This document shows, one piece after another, positions 1-10,142 of a stretch of DNA of 64,000 nt. This stretch comes from Eutypella sp. D-1 (taxonomy: Eukaryota > Ascomycota > Sordariomycetes > Xylariales > Diatrypaceae): assembly GCA_023313575.1 (NCBI GenBank), contig JAJTTP010000008.1, forward strand, positions 1,674,001 through 1,738,000. The letters are read 5' to 3'. Made by a program: the position numbers and the translations under genes. Numbering within the stretch: the stretch's first letter is position 1; every line of letters starts with the position of its first letter. The notes under the pieces are model-generated. The model worked only from the letters and a program-made list of their open reading frames with translations. It was not told the DNA's origin and did not search any database.

Positions 1-303
1 TCTTACTTCGTACCTTCCTTCCCAAGGCACCCGCAGCCTTACGCACCAACTTCCTACAGAAATTTCAACCGAAACAACTCCGACCCAGACATTCAAGATT
101 CTTTCTTTTCACATCCATCCACGACAAGCTCAACATAACAATCAAAGCAAGTTCCCGTCACCAACATCGCACAACAGACCAAGACAGCTCGTCATCCACA
201 CTATCATCTCCAACATATCTTACCCGAAATTTTCACACAAGTAAGCCTCTCCACTCAACCTTGAAGCAGGCCGATCCAAGATATTCACATCAGGCAGGTC
301 ACG

Positions 304-816
304 ATGGTCCCCAAGACTCCCAAAGCCGATACCGATGGCAAGCCCTCCACTGCCGCTCTGAATGAGCGCGAGGGCAAGATGATCTCCTTCGTTCTGAAGT
401 CACTCCCTGCGTCCATCAAGACCTCCATCGACTTTAAGGCGTTCGCAATGGAGTTCGGCCAGAAGGACTCCAGAGCTGCCCAGGATTCCTTCCGCTACCT
501 CTGCAAGAAATACGGTTGGTTCGAGGGCAACGTATGTACTAACTACTTGTTTTCTTTCTCTGACGTCTACTAACCGAAAGCTTAGGGTGCTACTTGCGCA
601 ACTCCATCTACGCCTACTAACAAGAAGGCGATGGCCAAGCCCACTCCTACCAAGAGAGCCGCCAACAATGATGACGGTGTAGTCGACGAGAGTCCCACCA
701 AGAAGAAGCGTACGACCAGGCCCAAGAAGGCTGCTTCAGAGAAGGAGGCCACTCTCAGAATGGAGGACTTGGACCCGGCGGACATTGATATGGATCTGGC
801 ACAAGGCTTGGCCTAA
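304..816 (+). CDS. Small Myb-like (fungal Myb_DNA-bind_8-type) basic protein, 152 aa
   Basis: Two exons, 304-531 and 586-816, join in phase 0 across a 54-bp intron (donor GTATGT, branch CTAAC at 570-574, acceptor CTTAG). A likely 5' UTR intron lies at 241-297. Residues about 20-75 form a compact helical unit (NEREGKMISFVLKSLP to LCKKYGWF) with the spacing of the small fungal Myb/SANT-like domain; the closing YLCKKYGW matches the end of that fold. The C-terminal half is lysine-rich (PTKKKRTTRPKK, a probable nuclear signal) and ends in an acidic DPADIDMDLAQGLA tail. By family a nuclear DNA- or chromatin-binding protein is likely, but no target can be read here. The next gene downstream has the same architecture, so the two may be old tandem paralogues. 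The start is the first ATG after the UTR intron. Confidence 0.8.
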
Positions 817-1635
817 GTAGAAGGGATATCAACTCTATCATGACCAGGAGAGGTCGATCTGACATCATCTTCTTTACTACACAACATCATGAAGATAGCC
901 ACCATGGGCTTTGGGGTTTCTACAGGCATTGAAGCAATCTGCATTAGCTACTAGGACATCTTTCATAGCATAAAGGGTTAGGCACAAGGCCAACCGGAAA
1001 TCACCGTTTGCCTTTCAAGGCACTTGCATATGCATGACTTATATTACATTGTGATTATTGCTCTAAGTGTTACTCTTGGTCCATAGAGGAAGGTGCTCAC
1101 CTGCATGCCCAAAGGCACCTTTGAACAGTAGGTCGATGCTATCCTGACAGTCACAGTCGTAGAAATAGACATCCATGTCCATCCTATGTCATGATCTACA
1201 CCAATATCTGCAAAGTCTTGATTCTATCTCAAACTACCCAAGCCTCAAGTATATCGGACCAACCCCTGTTTCTGTAGTGGTTGCCTACTTGGACAGAGCC
1301 TGCATAGGACTTTTGCTTTTGGAGTGGCAATTACCTGCTGGTTGTCAGCACACAGGAAGCAGCCACCAGACTGTGGAAGGCACCCAACACCAGCGGGCCG
1401 ACTTGTCTACCCACCATCCAGTCTTTCCCCAAGACTTCTCCTCTTCTCCTTCACTCCCACTTCTACTTCTACTCCCACAACTCAGATTGAACATAAATAT
1501 CGACTCTCCCCAGACTTAACTCTCACTTTTGCACATACCATCATCGTCCAGCATCTTCTTGTCTTCAGCTCTATTCCATCTCCATCTGATATATCATCCA
1601 CACTCTATCATCATCATTTCTAGTCTCTCTTCAAG
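817..1635. other. Intergenic region between the two Myb-like genes
   Basis: This holds the 3' UTR of the upstream gene and the promoter and 5' UTR of the next one. The last 250 bases are C/T-rich, like the leaders of other genes in the window. Short ORFs at 1175-1519 and 1324-1623 lie in this leader and look like chance. No other feature was seen. Confidence 0.6.
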
Positions 1636-2694
1636 ATGGCGCCCGCGAATGATACTGAGTCCCAGTTCAAGTTCTTGATCGCCTGCATCAGGAACTCGCA
1701 GAACGGCAAGGTACAGTATCCTACACTCGCCCTCCTGTATGCGCTGTTACTGATGTATATCTACTCGAACAGGTCAACTTTGATAATGTTGCCAGAGAAT
1801 GCGACATCGTCACCCGCGGCGCCGCGTAAGTAGTCACCCACACACACACATGGGACACCTGCCACCCAGCCGTTAGTCTCACATACTAACACGTAACTGC
1901 CGAATAGTGCCAAGAGATACGAGCGCCTCATGAAGCAGCACGGCATCGCTTCCTCGGGCGGCGTGACCGGCGTCAAGAAGGAGGCCAAAGAGGCTAAGGA
2001 CCCCAAGGATTCTCCCACCAAGCAGCGCAAGAAGCGCAAGCTCGCGAAGGTCGAGGACGATGTCGGCGACATCGACGAGCCCGTCAAAGGTGAAGTGAAA
2101 AACGAAGATGCCATCCCCGTAAAGACCGAGCTCGTCAAGAGTGAGGCAGGCGCGACCGTGGGTGTGAAGAGCGAGAACGTGAAGACTGAACATGACGTTG
2201 CTGCCGCCGTGGCTGGGCTCGGTACCGAAGCCTCGACCTCGTCTCCCGAGGCCGGTGCTGTCGGAGCCCAGAACAATGACGACGACGACGATGAGGTTCT
2301 TGTCGTCAGTGCCACTCAAAAGTCCGACTCTAGTGCACCCATGTTGGGCTTCAGCGACGTTCATCGCCACCGTCAACACACTCACGCTCACTCGCACTCG
2401 CTGATGCCCGCGACGGTTCCCGGGGTCCACTCCTTTGATTACGGTGCTAACATGAAGTTCCCCACACAGACGATGACGGCGATGACGACGATGACACCGA
2501 CTATGCCGCAGGCGTCGTCTAATTCCTCCTCCTATCCCTACGGCTTTGGCCCCAGCCCCTGGTTTCATTCTCACGATGCTGCATCTTCTATCTATGGTGG
2601 ACACGGTCACTTCTGGCAAGGAATAAGCACACAAGAACCCCAGCACCAGCAAAATCACCCGGGAGAAGATCATGATACGGCTATGGAGGGGTGA
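1636..2694 (+). CDS. Myb-like DNA-binding protein with a cluster of SUMO-consensus motifs, 304 aa
   Basis: Three exons: 1636-1710, 1773-1825 and 1908-2694; both introns (GTACAG...CAG and GTAAGT...TAG with CTAAC) keep the frame. Residues about 5-57 form the classic fungal Myb_DNA-bind_8 unit: SQFKFLIACIRNSQNGK, then VNFDNVARECDIVTRGAA, then AKRYERLMKQHG. A basic stretch (KQRKKRKLAK, about 81-90) is a likely nuclear signal. Residues about 102-137 carry six Val-Lys-x-Glu motifs, and an acidic run followed by VLVV (about 167-176) resembles a SUMO-interacting motif. The rest is low complexity, with a histidine-rich patch (RHRQHTHAHSHS) and Met/Thr-rich sequence. A nuclear regulator is inferred; the DNA target is unknown. 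Long minus-strand ORFs across exon 3 are shadows. Confidence 0.88.
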
Positions 2695-5600
2695 CTCGTA
2701 ACTACTGGTGAGTCTCTACCTAGGAAACCTCGACTGATCCTGTTCCGTACTAACCTTGTGCTGTCGCAGGTCATCCCGAGTCGCATCGCGTGGAGGATCG
2801 GTTATCAGGGAAACGGAGGGGAATCTCGGTGGACATTCACGATTTCATTTGCCTTTATCTTGGACGCATCTTGGTTCCGTCGCGGTCATTACCCAGGAAC
2901 CCGTATCTTCGTCCCATGCATTCACTCTATATCAATACCAGTCATTACCCCCAGCTGTTCCTGATATACACCGTAAATATGCATGTGTGATGTCCTCGTA
3001 GACAAGACTCGTAGGTTACATCTCATTGTTCTCGGTATAAGGTGCCTCGAATACCAGCTATGCTATCCTAGGTACTAGGCACGGAAACAGCTTTGTCTCT
3101 TGGTCCATACAGACTCTACACAGTCTATTTCCAGGCGTTCTAATGATCTTCCTACCTACGGGAACCCTAGAGAGATGTCGGAGTGTCCAACGGTAAGAGA
3201 GGGGGCACGAGGACCTGGCTCAGCACCAGCACGTCCTCTTCTACGATATCTCATTCAACAAGCGAATACATTAAAGTAAAGCATACTGTCTCTGCTATCC
3301 CCGTCGTATGTCCCCTTCGATGATTTGTGGCCATTTGCCCGTCCAGGCAAAACACTCTGCCCCCTCGGATGCCTTGACCACCCACAAGCCTCGGAAACTT
3401 CCTCTCATTGGACATCCTGTACCTAGTACCTAGGTACACTCGGGCTTTTATTCGCGATCGACGCCTGTCTAGCTCACGTCACCTCTATGAGTCCAGTCTA
3501 AAGGTAGGTACTTAGGTACCTAAGTATGTAAAATGTAATGCCCCGGGTGTTCTTGCCCTAGCTAAACTTCCGTAACACCCGGACCACATAGCTATCTCCG
3601 TACGGAGATACAATCCCAGCCCCCCGCATAGCTAAAGCCAGGTTTGGGTACCCGCCAGCTGCTCGATAACCTGGGGTTCGTCATATGCACAAGCACTATG
3701 CACGTCAGAGTCATTACTGCTATGTAGCTAGGTAAGTATACCTATCCACTTAAGCTGGAGGGGGGCTGGGATGCAGACCCAGTGACTCAATCACTATGTA
3801 TTGCCCGCATTCAATCCCAGGATCCACACCGCACTCCGGAGGCCCCACCCCCATTCACCTGGTAGGTACGACTTGGTAGGAACTAGGCTACCAGCATTGA
3901 AGGAGAGTGGACTGCATATCCGTGTTCGGATGCCCCACCAGCTTCTCAGTCATCCGCTAAGGTACCGGGATACTTGGACAAAACCGGGCAGTGACAGTTA
4001 CATCATCTATTGTAGTATGCATTATGTACGTAGGTACCAAGGTAGTAGCTGGAAGATATCAAGGTGTAGATATCTCCTAACTCTATGCCAGGTTTCAGCG
4101 ACCAGCCATCTATTACTCTGCCAGGTCCTCTTGCATATTCTAAAGATTCATACCAAGGATTTCCATCTTCGTACCCGCCTACTGACTAGGTACCACCGTA
4201 GCTGTAGATTATGTGGTATCACATATGATAAGCCCCATGTAAGAACTTGATCAATTATTAGCCTTCATATTGGCTACCAAAAGTCGACATATCCAGGTCA
4301 CCCGGGCCGAGTATCTTATTCAGCCCGCCCACCCAAGTAGGCGGCAGCTGCATCAGTAGTACCTGCATTGTTCCTTCCCTTTTGCTCCGCAGTGTAACAA
4401 TGTACCTGTGTTCTCACCCCTATTGTACTCAAGTTCGGTTGGGAGGGTACGTACTGCTTTACCCCACCCACAACGCGGGTGGCGCATTGCCATGTGGCCT
4501 ATGCCCAATCAAAAGCTTTCGGCCGGATCCGAGATCTAACGCTAAGAGATGTCAAACGGTTTTAATGTGGGACCTGTCAGGTTTCGATCTTGGATGTGAC
4601 CCATCCTATTGGACGCACTGATCCACCTGAGTGGGGATGTACCCCTAATTCGAACTTCATGTCATCATTGCCCTGCAAGTGAATGTCCGAATGCGATATT
4701 GAATTGATAGCGAAAAAATTAGCATACATAACCTGAACCAATTGAGCGAGTATGAATGCCTACTCTTTACCATGCAATGGTCTCCCAGTGAATTCCGTTC
4801 AAGGATTTCTTCCTTAGATTTGGGGTGCAGTTTCCGTTCGTCGGATTACTGCGCCATGCCGGCTGTAGATATTGGCATAGCTCAACATCCGCCCAGTATG
4901 GGGGGTACTTCAAAGCTATACCCCCAACACTTATCTATGTATGTACTTCTATCTACTGAGAGCTCTTCACTAATAGGCAACCTCGGAATAGCTACAATCC
5001 TCGCTGATACCTAGGTAGCAATGGATTCCTGCCACACATTTAACAGGTCGGGTTACGTCAGGTGATGTCAGGAATTCATAGTGCAGATAAGAGCATATGG
5101 GTGGGTACATGTCCAAACTGTCCACTAGTTATCTTGCTAGCAAGAGAAGTACGAAGCGCAAGTGAGCATTGCTATTCGAATTGCCAGCCACCGGGTTTTA
5201 TTCAGGCTTCATGTACCTAATGTAGAAAGGACGTTGTCCAAATGTCAAGAGTAAGGAGTGGGTGGTGGCCGGGTAGGTCTAGCATTGTAAACCCAGAATG
5301 CTCAATTGCATGCTCCAGAAGCACCTACAAGATTTGCAAGTATCACTAGCTGGTATCTTCGGGCAGGCTGCAGGTAGGTGGGAAATACCTATTGTCGAGT
5401 GTCCAGTAGAGCAAGAAATGCCAACCGGATAACACCTGCATATGAGTAATAGAGCTAGCTAGGTAGAAATGGCATGTCATTCCCAGCCACCCACGTGCAT
5501 TAAGTATCTGTGTAGCTCGTAGGCAGAGTGCGCGGGGTACTCCACAATTAAGCTAGTTGGACAATAGGATGGTAGGTATGCCTTCAATGTACCTCGTCGT

Positions 5601-5700
5601 CGCCTAAGCAGGTACAAGTGAGGTAGGAAAGAGAGGCAGGAGCGGCAGAATCCATAGCTTTCGCAGGTAGCTGGCTCACTGCTTTCGTACTCCTTAAACA
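2695..5700. other. 3-kb gene-free region rich in ACCTAGGT/GGTACC-type words
   Basis: No ORF here has convincing codon structure, and no RNA gene was recognised. Palindromic words built from GGTACC and CCTAGG recur (for example near 3420-3440, 3505-3530, 4025-4045, 4190 and 5010). A GT-AG intron in the 3' UTR of the preceding gene is possible near 2707-2769. Nothing else is supported. Confidence 0.5.
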
Positions 5701-6835
5701 ACTCGAATTCCTTTTCGATTTCATATTTCTTTCCTCCTTCAACACCATCTCTCAACACTTCAGCAAGAAGATCTTCAAGACCATCACCCAACTTTGAGAA
5801 TCTTCAGTTGAACTCTTCAACCTATACTATCAATCTTGATACTCTCAGTCTCGAGACTATCAACTTCGTAAGTTAATCTCCATCTTTCTCTGCTTCATCT
5901 TTCTCTGCTCTGTCTTCCTCTATTCCGTCTTTCTCTGCCCTCAGATTTGGTTTTATTCCAAGCAGCCTTCCTCTTCTCTCACACCTTGTCTGCCCTCTGC
6001 TGTTGTCAACCCTACTGTTGCCTACCTACCTCTCTACATTTTCCCCCAAGAGCAGATTCTACCACCCACAAAACATACACAACTTTGTAACTACCAAATT
6101 CTATCTTGCACACAATACCAGATCAAAAACCTTCCACTTTCCACTCAACTTTCTCACCATTCAACCAGCCAACATCCATCACAGCACAATCCATCAGCAA
6201 CTTTTCAATCGAAGAGTGCAGAAACTAGTAAGTCTACCAGCACATTGCCCGCACTGGAATTTTGGCTGTACATCAGCTACCCCTCGTTGGAAAAGAGTCC
6301 CAGTCCATTGCATGTACAAAAATACCTAGCTAGCCCCACTTCTCCCATACAGGCAACAATAGGTAGTACCAAAACACATTGACAGACTCATCCCACTTCC
6401 CACTTCCCACTTCCCACTACCTACCCCTCCATCCTTCACACTTCAATAACTTTTCTTCCAAACACACCTTAAGGGATTTACCCTTCTCTTCATCCAAATA
6501 TTATTTCCTCACCACACTTACTTCTTTCCAACTTCATCATCCATCCACCCAACTAAACTTCCTTCCATCTACCTTCTACAACTGGTCTGTCACTCCTCCA
6601 CCCAACTACAACTTTTTTTGATCTCAATATACCTTCTTGCAACACCTTTCAATTAACTTGGGTGCTCAAGACTAACTTCATCACCTTCAGACCAACCCAG
6701 AATCAAATCTTGACTTCTAGTCATCAACAAAACAACTTCAACCAGTAAGTTCATCATCCCTACAGTTTCAATCAATCAAGTTCCATCATCGCTGACCTCA
6801 TTCCCGCAGACTTCATTCTTCAACTACTCGCAGCA
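5701..6835 (+). promoter_or_regulatory. Long C/T- and A/C-rich leader with candidate 5' UTR introns
   Basis: About 1.1 kb of strongly pyrimidine- and AC-rich plus-strand sequence leads into the ATG at 6836. Three GTAAGT donors appear near 5868, 6229 and 6745. The last pairs with a CCCGCAG acceptor and a CTGAC branch point, giving a 65-bp intron at 6745-6809. The first may pair with CCCTCAG near 5944. The region also contains tandem TTCCCAC repeats (about 6391-6418). I infer a spliced, unusually long 5' UTR. The short ORFs here are probably not proteins. Confidence 0.5.
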
Positions 6836-8263
6836 ATGGCGACTATGCAGAAGAAGACCAACCTCACCGTCAACACTGCCGTTGGCAAGAAGGAGAAGCC
6901 TGCTCAGGCCTCCCCCACCGGTTCTTTCGACTCCGCTGTCGGTTTCTCCCCCACGGGTTCTGCCCACACTGCCGCTACTCCGGTGACCCCCGCCACTGTC
7001 ATTAAGGCCCAGGGCACTCGTGAGCAGGCCCCCGAGACCCCCATCTCGATCATTGTAGACGGCTTCCCCATCAACGCCGCTCAAATTGAGATCATGGCTC
7101 GTGAGCTTGGCCAAGCTCGTGCCAACCGCGAGTTCCCCCCCACCACCACCCCGTCCTACGATGTTCGGGCCACCATTGAGGACCACGCCCGCCTTGTCCA
7201 CCTTCGCCAGGTTCGTGGCGATGCTCCTCGTGAGCAGTGGCCCCAGATGCGTGACGCCACTGAGCTCGTCGTCTCCATTGCTCAGGCTATTCGCCAGCGT
7301 GACTCCCTTCGTGGTGAGCAGGTCGACACCAACAATGTCCATGCCCGCATTGCCAATATGGTCCGTGGTTGCCACGGTGAGACCAACCTCTACCGTCTCG
7401 TCCAGCATGCTGTCCACCATGCTATCCAGAACCGGGCTGTTCAGCATGACGTCGCTACCGGTGGTGTTCAGATGTCAGCCATTCTCACTGAGATTCGTGA
7501 CGCTGTCCAGGCCCAAGCTGCTACTGGCCAAAATGGTGTCACTGAGGACAACATGGAGCTTGTCTTGGAGCAAGTCTTCGGAATGATTGAGCATGGCCTT
7601 CTTGATGCTGCTGGCCCTATTCGCGTCAGCGCTAACCGTCTCAACAACGACGTCAACCGTATGGACACTATCACCGATGCTCAGCAGTCCCTCACCGCAG
7701 CTCAACAGTCCGTCGCTGCTGCGCAGCGAACACATGTTGAGGCTATCGGCACCCATGTCAATGCAATTGGCACCAACCTCAACACCTTTGGCACCAACCT
7801 CAACACCTTTGGCACCAACCTCAACACCTTTGGCACCAACCTCAACACCTTTGGCACCAACCTCAACACCTTTGGCACCAACCTCAATATCTTGAACGGT
7901 AGCCTCAACTGTACTGCTGGCAATGTTCAAGCCCTCGGTTCTCAGCTTAATGTCTTGCAGACCATCTGCAACATGCTTCCCGAGATGGTCGCCCGCGCTG
8001 TTCAGGAGATTCTTCCCCAGGCCCTCAACGAGGCTGTGGCCCCTACCCTCGCCCCCATCATCATTGCTCGTCTCCAGGAGCGCATGGGCGCCATGAACGG
8101 TGGTCACTCCACTAAGGGTTCCGGCTTCGAGGAGTCCACCAGCACCGAGAAGGAGTCCGGTGCCAAGAAGCAGAAGAAGCCCGGCTTCTTCAAGCGCTTC
8201 TTCGGCGGCTCCAAGCGTGGCGGCTTCGATGACGAGGGCGCCGCTGGTGGTGCTTGCTACTGA
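6836..8263 (+). CDS. Unidentified 475-aa protein with a 7-residue tandem repeat and basic Phe-rich tail
   Basis: A single uninterrupted ORF with very strong preference for C-ending codons, typical of a highly expressed fungal gene. I do not recognise the family. Residues 1-60 are Thr/Pro/Gly-rich. Residues about 60-290 look helical and contain several His/Arg-rich segments. Residues about 298-353 are heptads of the type TNLNTFG, with Leu at the third and Phe at the sixth position, compatible with an amphipathic helix. A second helical stretch (about 370-425, many Leu/Ile/Val) follows. The tail has a basic, Phe-containing patch (KKPGFFKRFFGGSKRGGF) and ends in GGACY, which could bind membrane or be lipidated (inference). 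There is no signal peptide and no membrane span. The start is the first ATG after the UTR intron at 6745-6809. The long minus-strand ORF over this gene is a shadow. Confidence 0.85.
   Translation: MATMQKKTNLTVNTAVGKKEKPAQASPTGSFDSAVGFSPTGSAHTAATPVTPATVIKAQGTREQAPETPISIIVDGFPINAAQIEIMARELGQARANREFPPTTTPSYDVRATIEDHARLVHLRQVRGDAPREQWPQMRDATELVVSIAQAIRQRDSLRGEQVDTNNVHARIANMVRGCHGETNLYRLVQHAVHHAIQNRAVQHDVATGGVQMSAILTEIRDAVQAQAATGQNGVTEDNMELVLEQVFGMIEHGLLDAAGPIRVSANRLNNDVNRMDTITDAQQSLTAAQQSVAAAQRTHVEAIGTHVNAIGTNLNTFGTNLNTFGTNLNTFGTNLNTFGTNLNTFGTNLNILNGSLNCTAGNVQALGSQLNVLQTICNMLPEMVARAVQEILPQALNEAVAPTLAPIIIARLQERMGAMNGGHSTKGSGFEESTSTEKESGAKKQKKPGFFKRFFGGSKRGGFDDEGAAGGACY
7748..7894 (+). repeat. In-frame 21-bp coding minisatellite (seven units)
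   Basis: The 21-bp unit begins GGCACCAACCTCAACACCTT. Five identical copies start at 7769, 7790, 7811, 7832 and 7853. A diverged copy at 7748 and a degenerate one at 7874 flank them. Identity of the central units at synonymous positions points to recent slippage or unequal exchange. The 21-bp period keeps the frame and encodes the heptad GTNLNTF. Confidence 0.97.
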
Positions 8264-9450
8264 GCAGCACATCCCGTTCCACTTCATGGAACACCACACA
8301 TCTGCATGAACATTCGCTTTCTTTTGTCGTTGTCTACTACCAATCATAATCACTATACCAACAGATTCTCCTAATAGTCCTTGATGTGAGTACTTCTCCC
8401 TCTACCCCACCCCCTCTGCACCCCAAGCAGTACCTTCAATTGAACGCATTAGCTAATCTTCCCCTTCTCCGACAGCGAGTTTCGGCGACGATCGCCCTCC
8501 CTATGATACCCCTCGTACACTTACTCATCGCCTGTTTGGCCTACCCGATTTTGGTCTCTTACTTTTGAGAAGCAGAGACCCAGGTTTGGCAATTTCATCT
8601 GGTAGTTTTTCGGGGAAAATGTTACTGGATTGAGAAGGCGGAGAAGTAAATAGAGGAGGATGGGTTAGGAGAGAGTGGAGGGTAAGGCTAGGAGAATTGG
8701 TATATAGTGTATTCTTTTTAGTTAGGTAGATAGACACTACGGTCAAGACGTTAATGTAACGTACTTTCCTTCATTCACCTGTGCACCCGCTTCTGTGATG
8801 TTTCCATCGTAACATTGTCGCCGCCTTGCTGTGATTCGAAACAGTCAATAGATTGACATTACATATGCTACGGCTGCCATACCTGTGCTATGTTCCCATG
8901 CCGCGTCACACCCTCGCCTTGCCCCTCCAAAGGTGCATTTTTGCATTCACAATGCGGTCACTCCGACATATTCCTATTTTCCTGGTCTCTCCCTCGCTTG
9001 GAAATGACCGTCGGATGCGATTAACCTTCCTAGAGTCGTCAACCCGACCACTACGGGAGTCAAGTGAAGTGTACAGTCCACATTCAACATGTCGCCCAGC
9101 ATAACATGAGATGAAAGCAGGCTCCATTTGACGCGTTCCATAACAATACGCGGTTAGGACCTGTCGATCATGGGGTTCATTGAAAGTCATATCAACTCAT
9201 TCCTGTCTAGATATGACCACAGACGTTCTACCCACAGCCACGAATCCAGATACAATATTACTCGTACATTGGCATCTACTAATCCAGCGGCTTCACCAGA
9301 ATCTAGATAAAGCAACTCCTCCACCGAAGAACTCCCAATCTCGCCCGACCGAAACCCAAGCACAAATCTGAACCCACGAACGAACCCAATAGTCAACCTA
9401 CCACATTACGATTCCAACAAAGACCGTCCCTTAAGTCCACTACCAACATA
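8264..9450. other. Intergenic region
   Basis: Contains the 3' UTR of the 475-aa gene, an unremarkable stretch, and an A/C-rich segment from about 9230 that resembles a leader for the small ORF at 9451. No further gene or RNA was seen. Confidence 0.5.
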
Positions 9451-9690
9451 ATGAACAACTCAACCAACTCCCTCGATCTACAAAGCGTCGAGTTCGTCGT
9501 GATCGACCCACAACCACCAGCGAATGTAATAATGAGCGAAGCGGAGACGCCGATGGCGCCGTCGCCCGTGCGCGCGAGCCAACGTGGCGGTGCCGGCGAC
9601 GAGGGCTGCTGCGATTGCTTCTACGAGTGCCTCGGCGCCATGTGGGAGAACTGTTTCTGCGACTGCCTTTGCGGATACCAAGATCATTAG
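9451..9690 (+). CDS. Small cysteine-rich protein, 79 aa, CYSTM-like C-terminus
   Basis: Short ORF with an A-rich start context and an AC-rich upstream leader like other genes here. Residues 1-50 are polar with a Pro-rich middle. Residues 53-74 hold eight cysteines as CC-x-C-x3-C, seven residues, then C-x-C-x-C-x-C, around a hydrophobic FYECLGAMWENCF core. This resembles the cysteine-rich module of small CYSTM-type membrane-associated stress proteins; a metal-binding or palmitoylated peptide is the alternative. There is no signal peptide. An internal Met at residue 28 (9532) is another possible start. It could be a chance ORF; the cysteine pattern is the main support. Confidence 0.5.
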   Translation: MNNSTNSLDLQSVEFVVIDPQPPANVIMSEAETPMAPSPVRASQRGGAGDEGCCDCFYECLGAMWENCFCDCLCGYQDH

Positions 9691-10142
9691 ACTAGGAGAA
9701 TGGGAGTCAGATACAGCCGTACTTGGGCGGAGTCCGTCCTCCCCCTCAGAATTGCAGGGTTCTTGGTCGGCTTGGCCCCCGTCATATGGAAACGCACGGA
9801 GAGAGCATCTAGAAGAAGCTATTATACTTCCCATAGAGTCTGACGCTGAGATACACAGAATCATAATAGCGCTGACTGCCGCTCTAGGTACACTCGGTCA
9901 CTGGATATGAGTTCTGTCACTGTGCCCAAGAGCGAGTCGAGTTGAAGTGTAGTGTTACGCGAATTGGCTTAATCTGCTGTTTAACATGTATATAGAGCAT
10001 GCTCTTGATTTATTATCTCTACTACAGTGAACTTGTGGCCAGTGTTGATGATCATGTAGGCCTGAAAGGCTCGAGAAAGCCAGACTCGTCGAACTTGACA
10101 GCACACCTGTAGCCCCAGCGAACAGCCGCACGAGAAGCGTAA
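9691..10142. other. Intergenic region
   Basis: Short gap between the cysteine-rich ORF and the convergent aldo/keto reductase. It would hold both 3' ends. Nothing further seen. Confidence 0.5.

Noticed and set aside
1761..2673. Minus-strand ORFs of 184 and 264 aa
   Set aside because: Shadows of exon 3 of the Myb-like gene; that exon is supported by splice phase and domain continuity.
5477..5791. 104-aa minus-strand ORF
   Set aside because: Complement of the pyrimidine-rich leader; Glu/Lys-rich only because of base composition.
7769..7894. Regular direct repeats resembling a CRISPR array
   Set aside because: Head-to-tail 21-bp units without spacers, inside a coding frame of a eukaryote.
7475..8353. 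292-aa minus-strand ORF with GAKGVEV repeats
   Set aside because: Antisense shadow of the 475-aa gene; the repeat is the same 21-bp minisatellite read backward.
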